This document shows positions 28,145 through 36,932 of a stretch of DNA of 55,998 nucleotides, piece by piece (the first letter of the stretch is position 1; each line of letters starts with the position of its first letter). The position numbers and the translations under genes were made by a program. This DNA comes from Siculibacillus sp. (GTDB lineage Bacteria; Pseudomonadota; Alphaproteobacteria; Rhizobiales; Ancalomicrobiaceae): positions 1 through 55,998 of the forward strand of contig JAOTSD010000023.1 in assembly GCA_030247555.1 (NCBI GenBank), written 5' to 3'. The notes under the pieces are model-generated. The model was not told the DNA's origin, made no database searches, and was given only the letters and a program-made list of their open reading frames with translations.

Positions 28145-28204
28145 ATGACGACGAGAACCATCCCGCGCGCCTCGTGCGCCATTCCGGGCATCATTTGCGG
28201 CTAG
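28145..28204 (+). CDS. Possible cysteine-containing leader peptide upstream of cysS
   Basis: A 19-codon frame, MTTRTIPRASCAIPGIICG, ends 111 nt before the cysS start and holds two Cys codons in its last nine. There is no ribosome-binding site, but a TTGACG at 28108-28113 would place a transcription start near the ATG, so a leaderless message is conceivable. The -10 is poor. A ribosome stalled at Cys codons could report low Cys-tRNA to the synthetase gene behind it. This is a hypothesis from position and composition only; chance is a real alternative for so short a frame. Confidence 0.25.
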   Translation: MTTRTIPRASCAIPGIICG

Positions 28205-28315
28205 CTCACTCGCTGGCCCGGTTCCGTCTGTTTCCTCGCAAAGTGACCAGATGAGACCCCGGCCGGCGGGCGGGTGGTCGTTCTCGTGCGCGGCGCATCG
28301 CGCGCGGGTGGTTCG

Positions 28316-29725
28316 ATGAGGAGTGGTCCCTTGGTGCTGAAGCTCTACAACACGCTGACCCGCGACAAGCAGGTGTTCACGCCGATCGATCCGTCGAACG
28401 TGCGCATGTACGTGTGCGGGCCGACGGTCTACGACTTCGCCCACATCGGCAACGCCCGGCCGGTCATCGTCTTCGACCTGCTCTTCCGACTGCTGCGCCA
28501 CGTCCACGGGGCGAGCCGCGTCACCTACGTGCGCAACATCACCGACGTCGACGACAAGATCAACGCGCGCGCCGCCCGCGACTTCCCCGATCTGCCCCTC
28601 AACGAGGCGATCCGGCGGGTGACGAGCTCGACCGCCGCGCAGTTCCACGCCGACGTCGCCGAGCTCCACGCGCTGCCGCCGACCGTCGAGCCGCGCGCCA
28701 CCGAGCACATCGCCGAGATGATCATCATCGTCGAGAAGCTGATCGCCTCCGGCCACGCCTATGCGGCCGAAGGTCACGTCCTCTTCGACGTCCCGTCGAT
28801 GCCGGATTACGGTCGGCTGTCGAAGCGCCCGCTCGACGACCTGATCGCCGGGGCCCGGGTCGACGTCGCCCCCTACAAGCGCGGCGAGATGGACTTCGTG
28901 CTGTGGAAGCCTTCCGCCGACAACGAGCCGGGCTGGGCGAGCCCCTGGGGACGCGGCCGCCCGGGCTGGCACCTCGAGTGCTCGGCCATGTCGTGGAAGC
29001 ACCTCGGCGAGGTCTTCGACATCCACGGCGGCGGCATCGATCTGTGCTTCCCCCACCACGAGAACGAGGTCGCCCAGTCGCGCTGCGCCTTCGGCACCGA
29101 CGTCATGGCCAACGTCTGGATGCACAACGGCTTCCTCCAGGTGGAGGGGGAGAAGATGTCGAAGTCGCTCGGCAATTTCCTCACCATCCGCGAGTTGCTC
29201 GCCGATTGGCCGGGCGAGGTGCTGCGCCTCTCCATGCTCAAGACGCACTACCGTCAACCGATCGACTGGACGGTGAAGAGCCTCGAGGAGAGCTGGAAGA
29301 CGCTCGACGACTGGTACTGGTTCGCCGGCGAGGCGGCCGGCTCGAGCCCGGCGTCGGCGGTGGTCGAAGCCCTCTCGGACGACCTCAACACGCCCAAGGC
29401 GATCGCCGAGTTGCACGGCCTGAGGAACTCCGCCCAACGGGTGGGCGGGGAGGGCGCCCGCGATGTGCTCGCCGGCTCCCTGCGCTTCATGGGCTTCCTC
29501 GCCGACACCCCGGCCGACTGGGCGGCACGCCGCAAGACGTCGGTCACGGTCGACGCCGCGCGGGTCGAGGCGCTGATCGTCGCCCGCCTCGAGGCGCGCA
29601 AGGCGAGGAACTGGGCCGAGTCCGATCGCATCCGTGACGAACTCGTCGCCATGGGACTGGTGATCAAGGACGCCAAGGACCCGGCGACCGGTGAGATGAA
29701 GACCACCTGGGAAGTTGCGCGCTGA
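28316..29725 (+). CDS. cysS: Cysteinyl-tRNA synthetase
   Basis: This 469-residue class I synthetase charges tRNA-Cys. The Zn/Cys site and HIGH-type motif are in [18 protein letters not shown], a further zinc-site motif is [10 protein letters not shown]...[13 protein letters not shown], and EKMSKSLGN is the KMSKS loop. The start is ambiguous: ATG 28316 has only a weak GGGTGG upstream, while AGGAG at 28318-28322 would serve TTG 28331 or GTG 28334, and the family's conserved N-terminus (LKLYNTLTR) starts right there. It is followed by a small membrane protein gene, a GFA gene and cimA, probably as one transcript. Confidence 0.95.
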   Translation: MRSGPLVLKLYNTLTRDKQVFTPIDPSNVRMYVCGPTVYDFAHIGNARPVIVFDLLFRLLRHVHGASRVTYVRNITDVDDKINARAARDFPDLPLNEAIRRVTSSTAAQFHADVAELHALPPTVEPRATEHIAEMIIIVEKLIASGHAYAAEGHVLFDVPSMPDYGRLSKRPLDDLIAGARVDVAPYKRGEMDFVLWKPSADNEPGWASPWGRGRPGWHLECSAMSWKHLGEVFDIHGGGIDLCFPHHENEVAQSRCAFGTDVMANVWMHNGFLQVEGEKMSKSLGNFLTIRELLADWPGEVLRLSMLKTHYRQPIDWTVKSLEESWKTLDDWYWFAGEAAGSSPASAVVEALSDDLNTPKAIAELHGLRNSAQRVGGEGARDVLAGSLRFMGFLADTPADWAARRKTSVTVDAARVEALIVARLEARKARNWAESDRIRDELVAMGLVIKDAKDPATGEMKTTWEVAR

Positions 29726-29769
29726 GGCGCGGCCGGGTCCCCGGGGGGACACGCGAGGGGAGGGGAACG

Positions 29770-29889
29770 ATGAGCGGAACGCGTGAACCGATGAACCCGG
29801 TCGCCAAGGTGGCGATCTTCATCGCCGTGAAACTCGTCGTCCTCTCCGCCCTCACCGTGGTGATCCTGAGGTGGAAGGGGCTGATCTGA
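29770..29889 (+). CDS. Small single-pass membrane protein (39 aa)
   Basis: The frame encodes a short hydrophilic start (MSGTREPMNPVAK), one transmembrane helix (about residues 14-32, VAIFIAVKLVVLSALTVVIL) and a basic tail (RWKGLI). A strong purine ribosome-binding site (GGGGAGGGG) precedes the ATG. It fills the gap between cysS and the GFA gene on the same strand. Good translation signals and the clean helix argue that it is real. The function is unknown. Confidence 0.65.
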   Translation: MSGTREPMNPVAKVAIFIAVKLVVLSALTVVILRWKGLI

Positions 29890-29917
29890 TGAACCCGACC
29901 AACGGGGAGGGTCACCC

Positions 29918-30388
29918 ATGACCACGCTCACCGGCGGCTGTCAGTGCGGCGCCGTCCGCTTCCGCTGCGAGGCGCTCGGCCGGGCGTCGATCTGTCATTG
30001 CCGCATGTGCCAGAAGGCCTTCGGCGGCCACTATGGTCCGCTGGTGACGGCGATCGGCCTCGTCTGGACTCGCGGCGAGCCGAAGCGCTTCCGTTCGTCG
30101 AACAAGATCCGCCGCGGCTTCTGCCCGGACTGCGGCACGCCGCTGACCTACGAGCCGGACGGCCACGAGCACGTCGAGGTGGCGCTCGGCGCCTTCGATC
30201 GTCCGGCCGAGATCCCGCCGGCGATCCAGGTCGGGGTCGAGAGCCGCATGCCGTGGTTCGACGCCCTCGCGACGCTGCCGGGCCGCGCGCCCGAGCAACA
30301 GGCGAAGATGACGGCCTTCTTCGCAGAGGTCGTCTCCCACCAGCATCCCGACCACGACACCGCCGAGTGGCCGCCGGAAGCGTCGTGA
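29918..30388 (+). CDS. GFA-family (CENP-V/GFA domain) zinc protein
   Basis: This 156-residue protein has the beta-tent fold GFA domain. Zinc ligands lie in GGCQCGAVRF (about 7-16), ICHCRMCQKAFGG and RGFCPDCGTPLTY. The family is named after Gfa, proposed to catalyse the formaldehyde-glutathione adduct reaction, though that activity is disputed. Most members are of unknown function. It follows cysS and the small membrane protein, 28 nt after the latter, and precedes cimA; this order recurs in related genomes as far as I recall. Despite the name there is no reason to tie it to the frm operon beyond shared chemistry. Confidence 0.88.
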   Translation: MTTLTGGCQCGAVRFRCEALGRASICHCRMCQKAFGGHYGPLVTAIGLVWTRGEPKRFRSSNKIRRGFCPDCGTPLTYEPDGHEHVEVALGAFDRPAEIPPAIQVGVESRMPWFDALATLPGRAPEQQAKMTAFFAEVVSHQHPDHDTAEWPPEAS

Positions 30389-30389
30389 A

Positions 30390-30439
30390 GCGGAATCGGA
30401 ATCTGAACGTGATGCAGCGGAATCGGAACATGAAGTTCC
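30390..30439 (+). repeat. Tandem GCGGAATCGGAA element upstream of cimA
   Basis: The 12-mer GCGGAATCGGAA occurs twice with a 27-bp period (30390-30401 and 30417-30428). The second copy belongs to a 17-mer, GAATCGGAACATGAAGT (30420-30436), that recurs at 38724-38740. GGAAC-ATGAA-GTTCC forms a small dyad at 30425-30439. It sits in the cimA leader, just downstream of the GFA stop. Confidence 0.5.
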
Positions 30440-30471
30440 CGGTCCGGCGCCCGACTCGGTGAGTGAAGAAG

Positions 30472-32070
30472 ATGAAAGAGCGCGTCTACCTCTTTGATAC
30501 GACTCTGCGCGACGGCGCCCAGACCTCCGGCGTCGACTTCACCCTCGACGACAAGCTGCGCATCGCCCGCCTGCTCGACGACCTCGGCGTCGACTACGTC
30601 GAGGGCGGCTATCCCGGGGCGAACCCGACCGACAGCGCCTTCTTCGAGGAGAAGCGGACCAAGCGGGCGAAGTTCACCGCCTTCGGCATGACCAAGCGCG
30701 CCGGCGTCTCGGTGTCGAACGATCCCGGCCTCAAGGCGCTGCTCTCGGCGGCGGCCGACGCCAACTGTTTCGTCGCCAAGGCTTGGGACTATCACGTCGA
30801 CGTGGCGCTCGGCACGACGCTCGAGGAGAACCTCGACTGCGTGAAGCTCACCGTCGAGGCCGCGGTCGCGGCCGGCCGCGAGACGATGATCGACTGCGAA
30901 CACTTCTTCGACGGCTTCAAGGCCAACCCGGAATACGCCCTCGACGTCGCCCGTACGGCCCATGCCGCCGGCGCCCGCTGGGTGGTGCTGTGCGACACCA
31001 ACGGCGGCACGCTGCCCCACGAGGTCGACGAGATCGTGAGGAAGGTGACGCAAGTCGTCCCCGGGACTCATCTCGGCATCCACGTCCACGACGACACCGG
31101 CCAGGCGGTGGCCAATTCGCTGACGGCGGTGCGCGCCGGCGTCCGCCAGATCCAGGGCACCCTCAACGGCATCGGCGAGCGCTGCGGCAACGCCAACCTC
31201 GTCTCGATCATCGGCACGCTCGCCTTGAAGCCCGAGTACGCCGACCATTTCGAGATCGGCATCGCGCCGGAGAAGCTGAAGGAACTGACCCACGTCTCCC
31301 GCGCCTTCGACGACGTGCTCAACCGCTCGCCCAATCGCCACGCCCCTTTCGTCGGCGCCAACGCCTTCGCCACCAAGGCCGGCATCCACGCCTCGGCGAT
31401 CGTCAAGGACCCGAGAACCTACGAGCACGTCACCCCTGAGAGCGTCGGCAACCGCCGTCGCGTCCTCGTCTCCGATCAGGCCGGCAAGTCGAACCTCCTC
31501 GCCGAGCTCGCCCGCTTCGGCATCGAGGTCGACAGGTCCGATCGCCGCCTCGACACGCTCCTGACCGAGGTCAAGGAGCGCGAGGCCCGCGGCTTCTCCT
31601 ACGAGGCCGCCGACGCCTCGCTCGAGCTCCTCGCCCGGCGGACGCTGGGCACCGTGCCGCGTTTCTTCGAGGTGCAGAGCTTCCGCGTCATCGTCGGCCG
31701 CCGCATCGAGACGAGCGGCGAGACGGTGACCCAGTCGGAAGCGATCGTGAAGGTGCGCATCGGCGACGAGATGTTCCTCTCGGTCGCGGAAGGCAACGGC
31801 CCGGTCAACGCCCTCGACGCGGCGCTGAGGAAGGACCTCGGCCCCTATCAGAAGATGATCGAGGACCTCGAACTGGTCGACTTCAAGGTCCGCATCCTCA
31901 ACGGCGGCACCGGCGCCACCACCCGCGTCCTGATCGAGAGCCGCGACGGCGCCAAGAACCACTGGACGACGATCGGCGTCAGCGAGAACATCATCGACGC
32001 CTCGTTCCAGGCGCTGATGGACAGCATCTTCTACAAGCTGGTGAAGAACGGCGCGGCGAAGGCGGTATGA
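30472..32070 (+). CDS. cimA: (R)-citramalate synthase
   Basis: This 532-residue DRE-TIM metallolyase condenses acetyl-CoA with pyruvate to give citramalate, the threonine-independent entry to isoleucine. The N-terminal barrel has LFDTTLRDGAQTSGVDF (metal Asp, catalytic Arg), VLCDTNGGTLPHEV and GIHVHDDTGQAVANSL with the metal-binding His pair. The C-terminal part carries a LeuA-type regulatory domain. It fits the longer CimA/TIGR00977 type rather than LeuA. ATG 30472 is preferred over GTG 30463 because GGTGAG lies 8 nt upstream of it. IlvD, which acts later in branched-chain synthesis, is encoded 12 kb away. Confidence 0.93.
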   Translation: MKERVYLFDTTLRDGAQTSGVDFTLDDKLRIARLLDDLGVDYVEGGYPGANPTDSAFFEEKRTKRAKFTAFGMTKRAGVSVSNDPGLKALLSAAADANCFVAKAWDYHVDVALGTTLEENLDCVKLTVEAAVAAGRETMIDCEHFFDGFKANPEYALDVARTAHAAGARWVVLCDTNGGTLPHEVDEIVRKVTQVVPGTHLGIHVHDDTGQAVANSLTAVRAGVRQIQGTLNGIGERCGNANLVSIIGTLALKPEYADHFEIGIAPEKLKELTHVSRAFDDVLNRSPNRHAPFVGANAFATKAGIHASAIVKDPRTYEHVTPESVGNRRRVLVSDQAGKSNLLAELARFGIEVDRSDRRLDTLLTEVKEREARGFSYEAADASLELLARRTLGTVPRFFEVQSFRVIVGRRIETSGETVTQSEAIVKVRIGDEMFLSVAEGNGPVNALDAALRKDLGPYQKMIEDLELVDFKVRILNGGTGATTRVLIESRDGAKNHWTTIGVSENIIDASFQALMDSIFYKLVKNGAAKAV

Positions 32071-32081
32071 GGCTCGACCGA

Positions 32082-32600
32082 TCAGTCGCTCGGTGAGGAT
32101 GCGGCCGGGGCGGGACGTCGCAACCGGCGGCGGCCGGCGGCGAGGGCGAGCAACGGCGCCACGAGCCGCCCGAGCATCAAGCCGAGAGCTCCGAGGCCGA
32201 GCCCCTCCTGGGTGAGAGGCACCGCCGGTTCGAAGTCGGCGAATGTGCGTCCGGCCAGATCGCGGTCGAGGTCGGTGACGAGGGGAAGCAGACGCGCGAA
32301 ACCGCTCGCTTCGACCAGCGCGCGCTGCTGCCTCCGCAGGCGATCCAACCTGTCGATGGTGATCTCCATGTCGCGGGCGCGGCGCGCGAAGAACTCGTCG
32401 CCGGTCTTCCGATGACGTTCGAGAGCGGCGGCGCGATCGAGGCCGGCGCGGCGCCCGTCCGCGTCGAAGCGGTCGATGATCGCCGACAGTTCGTCGACGG
32501 CTCCGCCGAGGCGTTGCCGGTATTGTTGCCCGAACTCCGGCAGTTGCGAGAAGCCGAAACCGAAGACGCAACTGAGAAGAATGGCGAAGAGGCGATACAT
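32082..32600 (-). CDS. DUF2937 membrane protein
   Basis: This 172-residue protein matches the DUF2937 family: an N-terminal helix (MYRLFAILLSCVFGFGFSQ) followed by LPEFGQQYRQRLGGAVDEL, a long helical region with FDADGRRAGLDRAAAL, and a C-terminal hydrophobic segment (about 135-155). It is probably an inner-membrane protein with most of its mass in the periplasm. The function is unknown. It is convergent with cimA (11 nt between stops). The 155-nt gap upstream to the LOG gene leaves it unclear whether they share a message. Confidence 0.82.
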   Translation of the reverse strand: MYRLFAILLSCVFGFGFSQLPEFGQQYRQRLGGAVDELSAIIDRFDADGRRAGLDRAAALERHRKTGDEFFARRARDMEITIDRLDRLRRQQRALVEASGFARLLPLVTDLDRDLAGRTFADFEPAVPLTQEGLGLGALGLMLGRLVAPLLALAAGRRRLRRPAPAASSPSD

Positions 32601-32755
32601 GGGGCTCCGGTCCCGCTGCTTCGACGTGGCCACCGATGACGCCGCGACGAGGGTCGTTCGGAGCCGGCGGCGAGGATGTCGACGACCACACGGAGATTCG
32701 CCGCGACGTCGACCGCCCGATCTTTCTTCGGGTCGGTGACGATCACATGTGGATC

Positions 32756-33370
32756 TCACATCTTCCCCAGATCCACCGCGCCCTTCTCCTTCGCCCGCGC
32801 CTCGAGCTGCGTCAGGCGCTTGCGCATCTTCGGCAGGATGTCGTCGATCGTGTCGGCGACGCCGTAGGAGAGGTCGAAGCCGGGGCGGATGAAGGCCGAG
32901 TCCTTCATGTGATGGAGCAGCGTCACCAGCGGGTCCCAGAAGTTCGCGATGTTGGCGAGCATGATCGGCTTGGTGTGCCGGCCGAGCTGCGCCCAGGTCA
33001 TCTGCTCGACCACCTCTTCGAGCGTGCCGATGCCGCCCGGCAGCGCCACGAAGGCGTCGGAATGCTCGAACATCAGCCGCTTGCGCTCGTGCATGTCGGC
33101 GGTGACGATCAACTCGGTGACGTCGGGCAGCATCAGCTCCTTGTCCACCAGGAACTGCGGGATGATGCCGGTGACCCTGCCGCCGGCCGAGAGGCAGGCC
33201 CGTGCCGCCGCGCCCATCAGCCCGAGCGAACCGCCGCCGTAGACGAGCCGAATGCCCTCGCGGGCGAGAAGCCGCCCGAGGTCGATCGCCGCGCCCTCGA
33301 AGGCCGGATCGGCGCCGGCGCCGGAGCCGCAGTAGATGCAGATGGATTTCAGAGACGTGGCGGAGCGCAT
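32756..33370 (-). CDS. LOG-family protein (TIGR00730), nucleotide 5'-monophosphate nucleosidase
   Basis: This 204-residue Rossmann-like protein carries the LOG hallmark PGGIGTLEEVVEQMTWAQLG (about 113-132) and the N-terminal ICIYCGSGAGADPAF. LOG enzymes split AMP or cytokinin riboside 5'-monophosphates into the base and ribose-5-phosphate. In non-plant-associated bacteria the role may be nucleotide clean-up rather than cytokinin activation. GAGGAG precedes the ATG at 33370. A near-palindrome (GTGACGATC...GGATCTCAC) overlaps its stop codon. Confidence 0.9.
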   Translation of the reverse strand: MRSATSLKSICIYCGSGAGADPAFEGAAIDLGRLLAREGIRLVYGGGSLGLMGAAARACLSAGGRVTGIIPQFLVDKELMLPDVTELIVTADMHERKRLMFEHSDAFVALPGGIGTLEEVVEQMTWAQLGRHTKPIMLANIANFWDPLVTLLHHMKDSAFIRPGFDLSYGVADTIDDILPKMRKRLTQLEARAKEKGAVDLGKM

Positions 33371-33559
33371 GCGATCTCCTCGATGCTGCGGTGCGGTCGC
33401 GCCGACAATACCCGATCTGAACCCGCTGAGAAGCGGATCGGCCACATGTGCGATTGAAGCCCCGCGATTCCTGCTGTTACAATTTCAGCGAGCTTCGACT
33501 CCGCCTGCGGTCGCCGTCGCGATGGACGGTCCGAGCGGCGCCGGGAGGGACATGTGAGC

Positions 33560-34114
33560 ATGGCCAAGACGATCACCCCCGACTACAATTACGCGATAGC
33601 CGAAAGGCCGGGCGAACTCGAACTGACGGTCAAGACGCTGAGTACGACCCGCGTCGGCCTCGCCGCTCTGATGAGCGGGGTGTTCGGGGCGTTCGGGTTC
33701 TTGTTCGTGATCATCGGTGTGGTGACGGGAACCTTCTGGGCCCTCTTGATCGGAGCGGGCCTGCTCGTCGGCGCCTGGTACACCCACAAGCTCGGAAATT
33801 CGAAGAAGACCAACAAGATTCTGATCGACAAGGAGTCCATCACCTGTTCGGGGAAGCGTTACCTTCTCGACCATGTGACGAGCATCGGATACGACACGAT
33901 TGCCAACCAGCCGACATTCGTCGCGCCGGGCCGGGCCGCCGCGATCGGCGCCGCCGCCGCCATGGCCGCGAAGCAGGCGGCGGGCTATTACATCTACATC
34001 ACCTACGGCACCGACAGGGTCCGCATCATCACCGGCCTGAGCGGCGACAACGTCGATGAAGTCTATCGCAAGGTCACTGATTTCCTGAGGGCTTTCGGTC
34101 GCGATTATACCTGA
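33560..34114 (+). CDS. Two-helix membrane protein of unknown function
   Basis: This 184-residue protein has a soluble N-terminus (about 1-30), two closely spaced transmembrane helices (about 33-55 and 57-73) and a ~110-residue C-terminal part, predicted beta-rich, with KILIDKESITCSGKRYLLDHVTSIGYD. That part resembles small membrane-anchored PH-like modules, but I do not recognise a named family. An Ala-rich stretch (GRAAAIGAAAAMAAKQAAG) lies at about 124-142. ATG 33560 is chosen over GTG 33554 because GGGAGGGA ends 9 nt upstream. Composition is slightly less GC-rich than the neighbours. Confidence 0.7.
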   Translation: MAKTITPDYNYAIAERPGELELTVKTLSTTRVGLAALMSGVFGAFGFLFVIIGVVTGTFWALLIGAGLLVGAWYTHKLGNSKKTNKILIDKESITCSGKRYLLDHVTSIGYDTIANQPTFVAPGRAAAIGAAAAMAAKQAAGYYIYITYGTDRVRIITGLSGDNVDEVYRKVTDFLRAFGRDYT

Positions 34115-34198
34115 TGCGATCACGGCCTTGTGGGATTGGTTCGGATTGACCGTTGCGCTATGTAGAACGGAAATGCACCTCCGGTGAGATTCCCGTTC

Positions 34199-36091
34199 AT
34201 GTCGCGCATCCATCGTCCCGTCGGCCCGGTCTCGGCCGACGAAGGCAAGACGTTCGAAACACTGAAGAGCCTGTGGCCACACTTGTGGCCCTCCGATCGC
34301 CCCGATTTGAAGCGCGCGGTGATGCTGGCGCTCCTCGCCCTCGTCCTCGGCAAGGTGCTGACCGTCTTCCTGCCTTTCGTCTACAAGTGGTCGACCGACC
34401 TGCTCGCTGTCGGCCCGGATCCGCAGAAGGCGCAACTGCTCGCCGTGCCGATCCTGCTGGTGGTCGCCTGGGGCGTCGTGCGGATCACCTCGGTCGGCTT
34501 CAATCAGGTGCGCGACGCGCTCTTCGCCGCCGTCGGCCAGCACGCGGTGCGCGAACTCGCCACCTCGACCTTCCGCCACCTCCATGCGCTGTCGCTGCGC
34601 TATCACCTGACCCGGCGCACCGGCGGCCTCTCGCGCATCGTCGAGCGTGGCGCCAAGGGCATCGAGACCATCGTCCGCATCTCCATCCTCGCCGGCGTGC
34701 CGACCATCGTCGAGTTCGCCCTGATGGCGGCGGTGATCCTGTGGGAGTTCGATTGGATCTACGTGGCGGTCATCGTCATGACCACCTGCTTCTACGTCTG
34801 GTTCTCGGTGAAGGCGTCGGACTGGCGCATCGGCATCCGCCGCGACATGAACGAGGCCGACACCGACTCCATGTCGAAGGCGGTCGACAGCCTCTTGAAC
34901 TTCGAGACGGTGAAGTACTTCACCGCCGAGGAACTCGAGGCGTCGCGTTACGACCGCGCCATGGCCCGCTACGAGAAGGCGGCGATCCGCACCTACACTT
35001 CGCTCTCCTGGCTGAACTTCGGTCAGGGTGTGATCTTCTCCGCCGGCATGGCCGCCTGTATGGCACTGTCGGCCTGGAGCGTGATGAAGGGCGACCAGAC
35101 CGTCGGCCACTTCGTCATGATCAACGCGCTGATGATCCAGCTGTCGGTGCCGCTCAACTTCATCGGCACGCTCTACCGCGACATCAAGCAGTCGCTCGTC
35201 GACATCGAGAGCCTGTTCAAGGTGCTCGACCAGCCGGCCGAGGTCTCCGACAAGGCCGATGCGAAGCCGTTGAAGGTCTCCGAAGCCGCCGTCCGCTTCG
35301 AGGACGTCACCTTCTCCTACGACCCCGAACGGCAGATCCTCAAGGGCGTCTCCTTCGAGGTGCCGGCCGGCAGGACGGTCGCCATCGTCGGACCGTCGGG
35401 GGCGGGCAAGTCGACCATTTCGCGCCTGCTCTTCCGCTTCTACGACGTCTCCGGCGGTCGCATCACCATCGACGGGCAGGACATCCGCGATGTCACCCAG
35501 ACGAGCCTGCGCCGCGCCATCGGCATGGTCCCGCAGGACACCGTGCTGTTCAACGACACGGTCTCCTACAACATCCGCTACGGTCGCCCCGACGCTTCGG
35601 AAGAGGACGTCATGGAGGCCGCCCGCCTCGCCCAGATCGCCGACTTCATCGAGCGCCTGCCCAAGCGCTACGACACCGAGGTCGGCGAGCGCGGCCTGAA
35701 GCTCTCCGGCGGCGAGAAGCAGCGCGTGGCGATCGCCCGCACGATTCTGAAGGCGCCGCCGATCCTGATGCTCGACGAGGCCACCTCCGCCCTCGACACC
35801 CACACCGAGCGCGAGATCCAGGGCGCCCTCGACAGCGTCTCGCAGAACCGCACCACGCTGGTCATCGCCCACAGGCTCTCCACCGTGGTCAACGCCGACG
35901 AGATCCTCGTCCTCGAACAAGGCGTCGTCGCCGAACGCGGCCGTCACGAGGAATTGCTCGAGAAGGGCGGTCTCTACGCGAGCATGTGGGCCCGTCAGCG
36001 CGCCGCCGACGAAGCCCGCGAGCAACTCGAGAAGACCGAGGCCGACGACCCCTTCGGCGTGGTCAAGCGCGGGGTGCCGGCCGCGGAGTGA
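34199..36091 (+). CDS. Atm1/HMT1-type ABC exporter (fused permease and ATPase)
   Basis: This 630-residue half-transporter has six transmembrane helices in the first ~330 residues and an ATPase with Walker A (GPSGAGKST), signature (LSGGEKQR), Walker B (ILMLDEATSALD) and switch His (IAHRLST). The N-terminal KTFETLKSLWPHLWPSDRPDLK is diagnostic of the bacterial/mitochondrial Atm1 (ABCB7) group, which exports glutathione conjugates, polysulfides or heavy-metal thiolates and affects Fe-S metabolism. ATG 34199 is favoured over GTG 34184 because GGTGAG lies 10 nt upstream. Its glutathione-linked chemistry fits with gor and the frm genes elsewhere in the window. Confidence 0.93.
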   Translation: MSRIHRPVGPVSADEGKTFETLKSLWPHLWPSDRPDLKRAVMLALLALVLGKVLTVFLPFVYKWSTDLLAVGPDPQKAQLLAVPILLVVAWGVVRITSVGFNQVRDALFAAVGQHAVRELATSTFRHLHALSLRYHLTRRTGGLSRIVERGAKGIETIVRISILAGVPTIVEFALMAAVILWEFDWIYVAVIVMTTCFYVWFSVKASDWRIGIRRDMNEADTDSMSKAVDSLLNFETVKYFTAEELEASRYDRAMARYEKAAIRTYTSLSWLNFGQGVIFSAGMAACMALSAWSVMKGDQTVGHFVMINALMIQLSVPLNFIGTLYRDIKQSLVDIESLFKVLDQPAEVSDKADAKPLKVSEAAVRFEDVTFSYDPERQILKGVSFEVPAGRTVAIVGPSGAGKSTISRLLFRFYDVSGGRITIDGQDIRDVTQTSLRRAIGMVPQDTVLFNDTVSYNIRYGRPDASEEDVMEAARLAQIADFIERLPKRYDTEVGERGLKLSGGEKQRVAIARTILKAPPILMLDEATSALDTHTEREIQGALDSVSQNRTTLVIAHRLSTVVNADEILVLEQGVVAERGRHEELLEKGGLYASMWARQRAADEAREQLEKTEADDPFGVVKRGVPAAE

Positions 36092-36199
36092 GACCGCGCC
36101 CCTTCCGCCTTCCCATCGCCGTCGTTCCCGTATAGGCATCGGCGAGACGAACTCGCGCGCCGGCGTCTTCGGCCGGGCGCGCCAGACACGAGACACCCC

Positions 36200-36904
36200 A
36201 TGGACAGTCTGCTCTCCACCATCACCAAGGCCTTCCCGCCGATCAATCGCGAAGGCTGGCCCTTCGTCGCCATCGCCGCGGTGCTGACCCTGGTGATCGG
36301 CTCCTTCTGGCAGCCGCTGTTCTGGATCCTGCTGGGGCTCACCATCTGGGTCGCCGCCTTCTTCCGCGATCCGACCCGCGTCACGCCGCAGGGCGAGGGG
36401 CTGGTGGTCTCGCCGGCCGACGGCCGCATCTCCCATCTCGTCGAGGTCCTGCCGCCGCCGGAACTGGGGCTTCCGGCCGAGCCGATGCTGCGCATCTCGA
36501 TCTTCATGAACGTCTTCAACGTCCACGTGAACCGCATGCCGATCTCGGGAAAGATCGAGAAGGTGGTCTACACGCCGGGCAAGTTCCTCAACGCCGAACT
36601 CGACAAGGCCTCGCTCGACAACGAGCGCAACGGCCTCGTCATCACCCATTCGCTCGGCACCATCGGCTGCGTCCAGATCGCCGGTCTGGTCGCCCGCCGC
36701 ATCGTCTCCTGGGTGAAGGGCGGCGAGGAGTTGGCGGCGGGTTCCCGCTTCGGCATGATCCGTTTCGGTTCGCGCCTCGACGTCTTCCTGCCCTTGGGCA
36801 CGGTGCCGCTGGTGGCGCTCGGTCAGACCACGCTCGCCGGCGAGACCATCCTCGCCGACCTGACGCAGAGCGGCGGCGCTCCGCGCCCGACCCGCGCTTC
36901 GTGA
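36200..36904 (+). CDS. psd: Phosphatidylserine decarboxylase proenzyme
   Basis: This 234-residue inner-membrane enzyme makes phosphatidylethanolamine from phosphatidylserine. It has an N-terminal membrane hairpin (about 22-55) and the conserved [12 protein letters not shown] and [17 protein letters not shown]. The self-cleavage site is RFGSRLDVF near residue 195, where Ser becomes the pyruvoyl group. The short form (about 230 aa) is typical of alphaproteobacteria. It is 28 nt upstream of pssA, so the two PE-synthesis steps are cotranscribed, in reverse order of the pathway. Confidence 0.95.
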   Translation: MDSLLSTITKAFPPINREGWPFVAIAAVLTLVIGSFWQPLFWILLGLTIWVAAFFRDPTRVTPQGEGLVVSPADGRISHLVEVLPPPELGLPAEPMLRISIFMNVFNVHVNRMPISGKIEKVVYTPGKFLNAELDKASLDNERNGLVITHSLGTIGCVQIAGLVARRIVSWVKGGEELAAGSRFGMIRFGSRLDVFLPLGTVPLVALGQTTLAGETILADLTQSGGAPRPTRAS

Positions 36905-36932
36905 GGGCGCCGCCACCACAGGAGGGCATCCG

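Noticed and set aside
29888-29920. Ten-codon frame (MNPTNGEGHP) overlapping the small membrane protein stop and the GFA start
   Set aside because: Too short and without composition or structure that suggests function; its bases mostly form the GFA ribosome-binding site.
29918-30388. GFA protein as part of the formaldehyde system
   Set aside because: It is 14 kb from the frm operon, lies in a cysS/cimA context, lacks the FrmR dyad upstream, and GFA enzyme activity is disputed.
32736-32759. Near-palindrome GTGACGATC...GGATCTCAC at the end of the LOG gene
   Set aside because: It overlaps the stop codon, has a bulge and no U-run; neither a terminator nor an operator can be argued convincingly.
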